Positions 1 to 8,242 of a DNA stretch of 18,087 nucleotides are shown in pieces. Position numbers and translations under genes: made by a program. Under the pieces are notes generated by a model. The model worked only from the letters and a program-made list of their open reading frames with translations, searched no databases and was not told where the DNA came from. Source of the DNA: Gryganskiella cystojenkinii (Eukaryota > Mortierellomycota > Mortierellomycetes > Mortierellales > Mortierellaceae); assembly GCA_015852425.1 (NCBI GenBank), contig JAAAIG010000785.1:1-18087 (forward strand), read 5' to 3'. Numbering within the stretch: the stretch's first letter is position 1; every line of letters starts with the position of its first letter.

Positions 1-343
1 TCCCAAATGCACCATCACCGATGGCAAAGAGTGTTGGCTCTGGACAGCTGTTGAAGTGGGTCGATATCGTTCCAAAAGAGAGACATGGAAGACAGGGTAT
101 AAACGCGACAAGGTCTTGGGCTCCTTTGTTTTTACATCTTTCTTTATACCCAAACACTTCGCGCGCACACCTTCGCTCCGTTGTTCGCCTTTCTGGGTTT
201 TTTTTCTGGTGATAAAGAGCTCCGCCAATATTTGCTGAAAATTGTGGCAAACAACCGGCGGGGAAGAGGAGGGTTGCAAAGTTTTGAGGAACTCAGAACT
301 TAAATAGTTTTTTGAGGGATAGTGGCAACAGTGGCAACCAAAA
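1..343. other. Upstream region with possible 5' end of a divergent minus-strand gene
   Basis: No complete gene is visible. On the minus strand there is a TATA-like TATAAAG at 148-142 and an ATG at 86-84 that opens only 23 codons before a stop. A different minus frame is open from about position 170 to the window edge and reads TLFAIGDGAFG at its end, which resembles a protein kinase glycine-rich loop (GxGxFG). That frame has no ATG in the window, so a spliced first exon would be needed. The identity and even the existence of this gene cannot be settled here, because the rest lies outside the window. Confidence 0.25.
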
Positions 344-353
344 ATGCTCTCAA

Positions 354-445
354 TCCTTTTTTTCCCTCTTCTTCCTTCCTCTCTTCCTTTCTTCCTTTCT
401 TCCTCTCTTCCTTTCTTCCTTTCTTCCTCCCCCCCTTTTTTTTTT
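354..445 (+). repeat. 92-nt uninterrupted polypyrimidine tract with a 24-bp tandem duplication
   Basis: Every base from 354 to 445 is C or T. Positions 381-404 and 405-428 are identical 24-mers built from CTTTCTTC-type subrepeats. The tract ends in seven C and ten T. It sits 30 bp upstream of the chosen F-box start codon, so it is promoter or 5' leader. Pyrimidine-rich leaders are common in fungal promoters, but a pure run this long is unusual and could form triplex DNA. Confidence 0.9.
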
Positions 446-475
446 GCTGTCAAGCATAATCCTTTTCTCCCCACA

Positions 476-2110
476 ATGCAACGCCAACAAGACGATGTTC
501 GACAACAGGACCTAAGAGACAATCCTCGATATCTATCGACCATTCATCCTCTGGACATACCCGAAGTCATTTTGCTTCTCTGTCAGTATCTGGACGCACC
601 CACGATTGCAGCATGCCTTTCCGTCTCTCAATCTTGGCATGCTGCTTTCTTGCCTCGGTTCTGGTCTGCGATTGAGGTCAAGGTTACCTCAAAGTCCATG
701 GAACCATCATTCGATCTTATCCAAAAGTACACTTCATTAATCCGCAAGATCCATATCTCTGCTGACAACAGTCTCGATACTCCGGACGGTTCCTCTATTT
801 ATTGCCCTAATCTCACTACCTTGATCATCAAACAAAATGGAGACAACAACGACAACTCGCATATCGCATTCATTCGCCGGCATAAGGATACCCTGACATC
901 CTTGTCCGTCGACCGCATCACCTCCAACGATCTCCTCGAGGCTGTCATAGCTTGCCCTAGACTACAAAAGCTTGACCTCCCGATCCTGTGGTTGACCGAT
1001 CCTAAGCTGTGGATGCGTCTTCACGAGCATCTTTGGTCCCGACTGAGTGTTCTCTCGCTCTGTGGACCTTGGATCGCTCCTAGTTTGATGAATAAGTTGC
1101 CATCGTTGGATACGATGGCAGCAGCCCAGGTTGCCGCAAGAACAGGACCCGCGCGGGTGCTGGATCTGACCTTGGGCGGGTGTGACCCTAGCGACGAGGA
1201 TACGCACGCTCAAATCTGGTTCATTCAACAGTGCCCGAACCTGGTCCGATTGCGATGGGATAGTCACTTTACCCTCTCGGCCGTGAAAAATCAATATCCC
1301 CACATAAATGCTCTCTCGCCCATGCATGCGCTGGTCGAGGCTCTCGTCACCGTCGCTCACCCAGAGGAAACGTCCTCCTCGTCCTCCTTGTCTTACCCCT
1401 CACGCTCACTATCTTGGTCTTGTGAGAGCCTTAGAACGTTGGCAATCCCCAGGATCCGATTTGACTCTAAAGACTTTGCCATCTTGACGGAAAAGATCTC
1501 TGGATTGGAGGAGCTCGATTTGAGTGGCACAAACTTTAATTCGGATTGCTGGGAAGCCCTATTGACGACCAGGCGCCATCATCTGCAAACGCTCCGGGTC
1601 TTGCAACTGGCGAACTGTCCACACCTCAAGGGATCAGACATCCAGGGTATGATGTGTTCCTTGCCAAATCTACAAGTTTTCAAAGCCGGAGTCGTCTCCT
1701 CGGTCGATATTCAAAGCGACGGCCGGTCTTGGGCGTGTCGAGAGCTGAAAGAGTTGTGTGTGGAGTTTGCACTCGAGACGCCTAGACGCCTGTCCCGGTC
1801 TCCACCACACTCCTCAGAGACCCTGGTCTTTTCTCGACTCTCGGACTTGACAAAACTCGAGGTCTGTGAGCTCCGAGGATCGTCCAATAATACAGCGCCG
1901 AGATTGACGCTCAAAAACGGATTGGATTTGCTTCGATCCCTGCGGCAAATGAGAGAGTTCACTAACAACTCTATTCATCGTGTCCAGTGGGGTGAACCGG
2001 AGATGCGTTGGGTCCTCGAGCATTGGCCACGGTGGCAAGTCATCGAAGGTATCTCTTTGGACAAGGAGGCAAGGCGCCTGTTGAAGAAGCATATCAAAAC
2101 ATTACAATGA
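476..2110 (+). CDS. F-box / leucine-rich-repeat-like protein
   Basis: Predicted 544-aa protein. An F-box-like segment covers residues 22-68 (HPLDIPEVILLL, then a CLSVSQSWHAAF core and a conserved W). A long region follows of irregular leucine-rich-type units (for example CPRLQKLDLPIL, GLEELDLSG, LRVLQLANCPHL), as in F-box/LRR proteins that act as SCF ubiquitin-ligase substrate adaptors. A serine-rich insert lies near residues 300-315. The frame stays open upstream to an ATG at 344, but those 44 codons translate the pyrimidine tract into S/L/P/F repeats, so I start at 476 (context CACAATG). No intron is needed. The gene converges on eL21. The F-box assignment is by motif recognition; the substrate is unknown. 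Such genes form large divergent families in Mortierella-like fungi (established knowledge). Confidence 0.8.
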   Translation: MQRQQDDVRQQDLRDNPRYLSTIHPLDIPEVILLLCQYLDAPTIAACLSVSQSWHAAFLPRFWSAIEVKVTSKSMEPSFDLIQKYTSLIRKIHISADNSLDTPDGSSIYCPNLTTLIIKQNGDNNDNSHIAFIRRHKDTLTSLSVDRITSNDLLEAVIACPRLQKLDLPILWLTDPKLWMRLHEHLWSRLSVLSLCGPWIAPSLMNKLPSLDTMAAAQVAARTGPARVLDLTLGGCDPSDEDTHAQIWFIQQCPNLVRLRWDSHFTLSAVKNQYPHINALSPMHALVEALVTVAHPEETSSSSSLSYPSRSLSWSCESLRTLAIPRIRFDSKDFAILTEKISGLEELDLSGTNFNSDCWEALLTTRRHHLQTLRVLQLANCPHLKGSDIQGMMCSLPNLQVFKAGVVSSVDIQSDGRSWACRELKELCVEFALETPRRLSRSPPHSSETLVFSRLSDLTKLEVCELRGSSNNTAPRLTLKNGLDLLRSLRQMREFTNNSIHRVQWGEPEMRWVLEHWPRWQVIEGISLDKEARRLLKKHIKTLQ

Positions 2111-2433
2111 GCCCGTCCAAGTCCTTTTTCTCCATCTCCTCACCGTCGCAAATTTTTACATAGTTTTCCAATCTTCATATATACATCAGAGGCACATATA
2201 TCTCGGTCACTCTCTCCGATACACAGATAACAAACATCAAATAGCAGTTTGTGATTTAAAGATTATAACCGCATACTCTCCCACATTCAATCATATCGTC
2301 GCCCGGCCGGGATATATCCAGTGGAATAAAACCACAATAGAAACCGTGAGAATGAGAACGCCATCTGAGGAAATAATTCTGGCTCGTTTTATTTCCAACA
2401 AGTCCATTCACGATCAAATCCAGAAGACAATCT
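2111..2433. other. Convergent 3' intergenic region with poly(A) signals on both strands
   Basis: This 323-bp gap separates the stop codons of the plus-strand F-box gene and the minus-strand eL21 gene. AATAAA occurs on the plus strand at 2325-2330 (about 215 nt after the F-box stop) and on the minus strand at 2393-2388 (41 nt after the eL21 stop). The two mature transcripts may therefore overlap at their 3' ends. No gene is seen in it. Confidence 0.55.
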
Positions 2434-3463
2434 TTAAACAAGGGCTATTATAAGAGTAAAAAGAACAAAATACCAAGTCAGATTCAATGAGCGACGAATA
2501 AAAGTACCTTTTTCTCTCAACGATAAAACAAAACAAAAAAAATCCAAAAAAACTTACTGTCATAGGGGATGGGGTTGAGGGTGGTGGGGATGTTGTGCTT
2601 GATCGAGACGAAGCGGGCCTCACGGGGCTGAGCGGGCTGACGCTTCAAGTTGAGCTTGACACCATCCTTCTTGGCCTGGATCTTGGCAGCGGCGTTCTCC
2701 TTGACGCGGCGCAAGAAATCATCACGGCACTTGGAGTGCTTGATGTGCTCAATGCGGATGTTGACGCGCTTCTCGAGGAAGCGGTTACCAACCTTCTTGT
2801 TGATGATGATACCAACAGCGGACTTGGTAACGTTGTAGATGATACCGGTGCGACTATAAGACGATAAGAAAAAAAGTGTGTTAGTCATGGTCAAAATATT
2901 GATTGAAGACAAAGCAAATACTCTGTATGACAAAGTCGAGAGTCCAACAGCAAGATCAAGACTAGTCTTTATAGCCGGTCTGTGTCCAAAAAAAACAATC
3001 TCGTCTGCGAGATGTCAGATTCCGAAAAGTCTGTCTGACGATTCTATGCTCCAGAATCAAATGTTCCCCATGTCTGAAATAGTAACCTCCTGTTGAAAAG
3101 ATTGAACGAGTCGATGTTGGTGATCCGACTCGAAATCGTTTCCTGATCCTGATTTGGAAACAATTGCTGTTGGTCTCCTGGACTGGCGGTAACAAATATT
3201 TTGTCGGTGCTGCAACTGAAGATCCAGTATTTCCTGCATCACAACGACGAGAAAAGAATCTTGGAAGACGAGACGACGACATACCCGTGGTAGAACTTGT
3301 GGGGCATACCCTTGTGGATAGCACCGTTAGCCTTGATGTCGACAATGTCGCCAACCTTGTAGGTCTTCAAGTAGGTGGTAAGCTTGATGGGCATACCATG
3401 TTCCCTGAAGTTACGGGCGAACATGTGGCGGGTGCGAGCACGGATACCATAGGAGTGAGGCAT
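2434..3463 (-). CDS. RPL21: Large-subunit ribosomal protein eL21 (60S L21), three exons
   Basis: Spliced product of 161 aa, the normal length for eL21, a 60S ribosomal subunit protein. Exons on the minus strand are 3463-3285, 2853-2558 and 2444-2434. Exon 1 gives [17 protein letters not shown], the fungal N-terminus, through KGMPHKFYH. Intron 1 (3284-2854, 431 nt, donor GTATGT, acceptor TATAG) splits the Gly60 codon, giving HGRTG across the junction. Exon 2 carries [12 protein letters not shown] and [11 protein letters not shown]. Intron 2 (2557-2445, 113 nt, donor GTAAGT, acceptor AATAG) is followed by an 11-nt exon that ends the protein as PIPYDTLV, matching the family's PIPYE-type end. Without intron 2 the protein would run into a phenylalanine-rich tail unlike any eL21. 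The gene is divergent from uS4. Confidence 0.95.
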
Positions 3464-4150
3464 GTTGAATCAATTCTGTTGGGTCCAAAGAAAGTCGAGA
3501 GGAAAGATGGAAAGAAAAAAAATAATATTCGGGCATAAGTCTTCCATGTAATGACCAGAGTTGAATGTTTGATGATTCCCTCCAGGTAGATCCAGAGTCA
3601 AATTTGAATCCCATTTGTCCATGTGTCCGAGTTGATGTTATCGATGAAATGATAATGATGCCATGGTGATGATGGTAATCACTTTTGCTCCAACTGTATA
3701 TGCCGCAACGTCCTTGCTTGTGTTGTTGTCCTTGTTGCAGTGATATCCAGGCAAGTGATGATGATGATCTTGAATTGAATCCCGGTTCATCAGCACTTTA
3801 CCCTAAGAGGTCAAGAATGAAAGAAGAGAAGGAATCAAAACAAACCACGGCCGAGTCTTCTCTTGTAGCTCCTGCTCTCCTCTGTGGATTCAATTGCTGT
3901 GACCGCGGATTGAAAATATCGTGGATTTTCAAAAAAAATCTTTTGTTTGTACGTGTTGTTAAAATTACACGTACGCATTGAATACCCTGGTTATGGCCGG
4001 GGTTGATTTCCATTTATGGTATCAAACAGAAGAATATTTTACTTTTACTGTGACCGCCCTTTTCAATCCAACTCCTTGAATTTTTCCATAAGAACACTTT
4101 CGAGGCAGCAGCCTGCCAAGATCTTTCTCTTTCTCTAATCAGTCTTAACC
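3464..4150. promoter_or_regulatory. Shared divergent promoter of the eL21 and uS4 ribosomal protein genes
   Basis: This 687-bp region lies between the eL21 start (minus) and the uS4 first coding base (plus). The decamer CTGTGACCGC occurs twice in the same orientation, at 3897-3906 and 4048-4057. It resembles the TGTGAC core of the fission yeast HomolD box of ribosomal protein promoters. A telomere-repeat-like ACCCTAA is at 3800-3806, the kind of site bound by Tbf1/Rap1-type factors at ribosomal protein genes in some fungi. The sequence next to each start is pyrimidine-rich on the sense strand. Factor identity is inference; the repeats are seen directly. Confidence 0.6.
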
Positions 4151-5096
4151 AGTATGTTGAATCGACTCTTCGCCCACACATCGGGAAATATCTTCAGGAT
4201 GCCGCAGCTTGACTCTCGAGTCAATTTTATCACTCCTGGAAACAACGACGACAACGACACTGTCCAAGGAAGCATCGCCAACTCTGGAGCATTCTCTTTC
4301 ATTCATGGATCGCATTGGACTTCGACTCTGTGATCATCCATGCCATTTTTTAAAAATCAAATGCCAAATGTCGAATCGTGGACTTTGATTTTTTTTTAAA
4401 CCGACTCGTGGAAAACTTCAAGGATACAAGAGACATCACCGACAGTAATTGACGGGGTAGTGCTTGTTCAGTGATATCAAAGTACTCACCCACTGTTTTA
4501 ACTTCTCACTTGCAGTGCCTTCCGGAGCTCCCAAGAACTGTTCCAAGACCTACAAGGTCCCCCGTCGTCCTTTTGAGGCCGCCCGTCTCGACCAGGAGTT
4601 GAAGCTCGTTGGTGAGTACGGTCTCCGCAACAAGCGCGAGATCTGGCGCATTGGTTACACCTTGTCCAACATCCGTCGTGCTGCCCGTGAGCTCTTGACC
4701 CTTGAGGACAAGGATCCCCGTCGTCTTTTCGAGGGTAACGCTTTGATTCGCCGCTTGGTCCGCATCGGTGTCTTGGACGAGGACAAGATGAAGTTGGATT
4801 ACGTCTTGGCCTTGAAGATTGAGGATTTCTTGGAGCGTCGCCTCCAGACCCAGGTCTTCAAGCTCGGTCTTGCCAAGTCCATTCACCACGCCCGTGTCTT
4901 GATCCGTCAGCGTCACATCCGCGTCGGCAAGCAGGTCGTCGATATCCCCTCCTTCGTTGTCCGTCTCGACTCCCAGAAGCACATTGACTTCTCCCTCACC
5001 TCCCCCTACGGTGGTGGACGTGCCGGTCGTGTCAAGAGAAAGCGTGCTGCTGCCGCTGCCTCCAAGGATGCCGGTGGTGATGAGGATGAGGAATAA
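4151..5096 (+). CDS. RPS9: Small-subunit ribosomal protein uS4 (40S S9), start codon split by an intron
   Basis: Predicted 193-aa uS4, a 40S subunit protein that binds 18S rRNA early in assembly. The main exon is 4516-5096. It reads [17 protein letters not shown], then the S4 RNA-binding domain at about residues 108-150 ([31 protein letters not shown]), then [14 protein letters not shown] and an acidic DAGGDEDEE tail. Codons strongly prefer C in the third position, as in highly expressed genes. The exon has no in-frame ATG at its 5' end: after TTGCAG it begins TG CCT TCC. An upstream A at 4151 followed by donor GTATGT (4152-4157) supplies the missing base, so codon 1 is A|TG across a 364-nt intron (4152-4515), giving [20 protein letters not shown] follows at 5128-5133. 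The exact donor is inferred from fit; the family assignment is certain. Confidence 0.93.
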
Positions 5097-5385
5097 ATCA
5101 TACGTTCTGAAATCCAGCACACGGTTGAATAAAAAATCCCCATACTTTTTTTGCAACCTACGAAACGTATTTCTCCAACATGCTCGCGATTTTTTTGTGG
5201 GTTTTTGCCATGTCCTGGCTATGTTTCCAAACTTTGGTTGGCCATGTCTAGATTTCACGTGACTTTTCGATCTGCCTCTGCTGAATAAACACTGGTCCTG
5301 TTGCATGCAGGTGTGTTCTTCCTCTTTCCTTTGACATCACTCCGTGGCATCCATTGGCTTACAGCTGACAAATTCAGTAGTCGCA

Positions 5386-5392
5386 TATAAAA
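5386..5392 (+). promoter_or_regulatory. TATA box of the Cwc24-type gene
   Basis: TATAAAA lies about 92 nt upstream of the ATG at 5484, a usual spacing for a fungal core promoter. An E-box-like CACGTGAC is at 5256-5263 in the same intergenic region. Confidence 0.5.
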
Positions 5393-5483
5393 CAAACAAT
5401 CAGCTGTATCTCTGGAACGAACATCTCTTTCCACTCAGGAACCAACGACCCACTCCGGAGAAAAACAAATACATTAATCAATC

Positions 5484-6777
5484 ATGTCAGAACCATCAGC
5501 AGCAACCAGCACACCCAACGTACCATTCTTCAAAAAGCGCTCACAGTCCAAGAATGTCAGGAAACGTAACCTCTCTGACGATGAATCCGAAACTACTTCA
5601 GCAACCACTGAATCCTCTGGTCTCAACCATACCTCCTTGTCCTCCGTCTCCAAAAAGCGCAGTGCCAAACGTGCCCCACAAACTTCCAGCGCCGACTTGC
5701 TCCAGTCCTCGTCCAACAGCAGTGCGAACCGGTTAGCGTCCAAGGATCAGGACGATGACAAAACCGTCGGTGTCGCTTACAAGGCCACACTGGACGGTAA
5801 TATCCGGATCGATGATGCCACAAGAACACAGGAGATCGATACGGCGCACGATCGGGATGCTCAGTCGATTATCGATCGGCACATGCGAGCTGTTGAGCAT
5901 GGCATCGACGAGCCCTCGTCCACAGGAGGAGATGATGGTCTCTATAAGGGCATGGCTGCTTACAAGTCCCATATCCAGAAGGGCGAGGTCACAAATTCCA
6001 AGATCAGGGTCGGCCCTATGCGAGCTTCGGGCAATATTCGAGTGACGAACCGATTTGATTACCAACCGGATATCTGTAAAGATTACAAAGAGACGGGATT
6101 TTGTGGTTATGGCGACTCTTGTATCTATATGCACGACCGTGGTGATTACAAGGCTGGGTGGCAGTTGGATCAAGAATGGGAAGCTGAACAGCGAGCCAAG
6201 AAGTTGGCTCTGATCGAAGGTTTGGACGAGCAAGAGGCCGAGAGCTCGGATGATGATGATGAGGTCCCGTTTGCCTGTCTGATCTGTCGCGAGGAGTTCA
6301 AGCACCCTGTTGTCACCAAGTATGTACACATATATCATGGATATGCATTTGTTCTCTTTTGGTTTTCGAACTATTTGCTAACACACACTCTTTACCGTTG
6401 ATGATTTTTATTCCGATAGGTGCAACCACTACTTTTGCGAAAAGTGCGCTTTGAAGCGATATGCCAAGACACCCAAGTGTGCAGCCTGTCAGACCCCCAC
6501 AGGAGGATTATTTAACTCGGTTTCGAAAGATTTCTTGAAGAAGGTCGCAGAGCGCAAGGCTAAGATTGAGGAATCGAACCGGAGACGGGAAGCCGACGAT
6601 GCTGCTGCTGCAGCCGCAGCCGCTGCAGAATCAACAGGAGGAATCCCTGGTTCGACCAACGAGCAAGATACAGGCATGGTCGAAGATCTTAGCGTTGTGG
6701 GCATGGGAGGCGTACCAAACTTACCCCGTCGTGCTGGCGAGGATGATGACAGTGATGATGACGACGATAGCGATTGA
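5484..6777 (+). CDS. CWC24: Cwc24/RNF113-type spliceosome protein, CCCH plus RING
   Basis: Exons 5484-6319 and 6420-6777 give 397 aa. The 100-nt intron has donor GTATGT, acceptor GATAG and a branch-like TGCTAAC near 6376-6382; splicing rebuilds Lys279 followed by CNHYFC. The N-terminus is Ser/Lys-rich and disordered. GNIRVTNRFDYQPDICKDYK leads into a CCCH zinc finger (C198-x8-C207-x5-C213-x3-H217). A C3HC4 RING follows (C265, C268, C280, H282, C285, C288, C299, C302). This CCCH-then-RING order defines Cwc24 of yeast and RNF113A of animals, a nuclear factor of the activated spliceosome that acts at the 5' splice site; RNF113A also has ubiquitin-ligase activity. A poly-alanine run (near residues 340-348) and an Asp/Ser tail follow. 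The intron falls inside the RING, so unspliced RNA would lose the RING. Confidence 0.93.
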
Positions 6778-6808
6778 AAATATTAAAAAAAACCTCCCAC
6801 TTTAAAAT

Positions 6809-7132
6809 TTATTGCGTGGTGTGATAGTCTTTGAAGCAGCTTCGTGCCTTGTTCAAACAAAGAGGTACATTGCATTCGATGCACCAGATCTGACTTTGAT
6901 TAGGGGATTTGTGATCCATTACTATCAGTTTCCGGAGAGATCTCCATGAGCACCACTGGCAAGTCGCACGCGCGGTCCGCCACTCTGGGAAGTGACCTAC
7001 GGGGGCAAGTCGAATGTCGGGCAGCTGAAAGTGTTTGGTGACCCTTTTCCTTTTTCTGGTCTCCTCTCTTTCCTGGTCTTCGCTTTTGCCTCCACCAGCG
7101 GCCACTGCAGTCTCGGAATGTGAAGTGCTCAT
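6809..7132 (-). CDS. Small protein with piggyBac-transposase-like C-terminal zinc domain
   Basis: 107 aa from the only in-frame ATG (7132-7130); the frame is open further upstream but has no other ATG. Residues 1-45 are charged, with a nuclear-localisation-like RKRKR at 26-30. The C-terminal half holds GHFPEW followed by C58-x2-C61-x22-C84-x2-C87-x4-C92-x6-C99-x4-H104, including CIECNVPLC and CFKDYHT. This is the pattern of the cysteine-rich domain that ends piggyBac-family (DDE_Tnp_1_7) transposases. The DDE catalytic body is absent here. It may be a domesticated DNA-binding module or a surviving 3' fragment of a dead transposon; the intact cysteine set and an ATG favour a real small gene. 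It converges on the Cwc24-type gene with only 31 bp between stop codons. Confidence 0.6.
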   Translation of the reverse strand: MSTSHSETAVAAGGGKSEDQEREETRKRKRVTKHFQLPDIRLAPVGHFPEWRTARATCQWCSWRSLRKLIVMDHKSPNQSQIWCIECNVPLCLNKARSCFKDYHTTQ

Positions 7133-8242
7133 GCTGATAAAAAGAATACTATGATGACTGATTGGTGCTGTTGGCGGGAAAGAATGAGAATCAAGATGAC
7201 ATTCGCGCGCTATCGAAACCCGAACCAACGCGAAATGAAAAAAAAAATATAAATCTCAGGCGTGACCAGCCAGCATTCTCCTTGGAAGCTCCATGGAATG
7301 TCATCGGCATGACAATAATAATCTTCCTGTCTTTCTACTTTGTGTGTCCATGCCCCTTAACCTTCGTCATTTCCCTACTTGTTGTCAATGTGTGTGCTAT
7401 CTCTGAAAAAAAAATAACATTACAGATAACACAGAGCATCCTAAGAGCCCATCATATCGATTGGGTCTTCGGACAGTAAATGTAATCGGTTGCCTCTGCT
7501 CCACGTTTCGTATTGTCCTGCCCTGTTTATGTATCCTCCCTTGGCAACAAACGTGTCAGTTGTTCCATCATCCTTGGCCATTTATTTTTTTATTTGTCTT
7601 TGCCCTCTTCCTGCACCTATCACTCTTTCCTTTTTCTTTCGTTATCCCTCTCCCACGGGAATCACAACTCTTGACCCGGCTCCCTACTTCCGATTTTCCC
7701 ACAAGTTTTTTTTTCCATTGACGATCAAAAGACCCCGGTTGTCTCTCGCTCCCTTCTCACTGACGTTAAACATGAGAGAGCGATACATATCAGAACTCGT
7801 CGCTCCTGCTCCGACAAATCATACCCGTAGGAGAAATATCTTTGACCAGGTCGTCGATGGACCTCTTCTTGTTCGTGTTCTTTCAGGAACCGTCGTTTTT
7901 TGCATTTTGATACCCGCTTCGGTAGTGTTTTGATCACTTTTGGATCCAACTCAGTCTTCACGGCATGCTCTTCATAACTGTCTTCTCCACTCTCTGTTTT
8001 CACTAACCATGAGGACTTGTGAACAATAGATTTCTGTCCTTGTGATTGAACCGATGTTGAACTGGTACCTTCCACAAGTCAGAGCAACCTGGCGTGACCT
8101 TCAGCGATCATGCATCGCTATCTCTCTGCGTATCAGTCACGTGTACTGTACGATCACGATCAAGTGTTGGGCCATTCTAGCCCAAGTCATCGTCACCACC
8201 GCGTTCATAATCACCTCTATCGTCACCATCACTGTCTCGACA
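7133..8242. other. Intergenic region, pyrimidine-rich on the plus strand
   Basis: No convincing gene. The region separates the divergent zinc-domain gene and F-box gene 2. About 7490-7720 is rich in C/T runs and poly-T on the plus strand, like the leader of the first F-box gene. A minus-strand frame at 8075-7725 is open for 116 codons but has no ATG. A plus-strand frame at 7490-7933 is also open but has no family resemblance. A GTCACGTG E-box-like site is at 8136-8143. The region most likely holds the two promoters and a long leader for F-box gene 2. Confidence 0.5.

Noticed and set aside
344..475. 44-codon N-terminal extension of F-box protein 1
   Set aside because: It only translates the low-complexity pyrimidine tract; an ATG in good context exists at 476.
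2595..2867. Plus-strand ORF opposite eL21
   Set aside because: Shadow of a strongly codon-biased gene on the other strand; no family resemblance.
4506..5306. 266-codon minus-strand ORF opposite uS4
   Set aside because: Long only because the antisense strand of C-ending codons lacks stops; the plus strand is unambiguously uS4.
5733..6338. 201-codon minus-strand ORF opposite the Cwc24-type gene
   Set aside because: Antisense shadow; the plus-strand CCCH and RING motifs identify the real gene.
7490..7933. 147-codon plus ORF upstream of F-box gene 2
   Set aside because: It translates pyrimidine-rich leader-like DNA; composition F/P/L/S-rich and no motif.
7725..8075. 116-codon minus ORF with two VKTE (sumoylation-like) motifs
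   Set aside because: It begins with GTG and contains no ATG at all; no family resemblance and no clear splice model.
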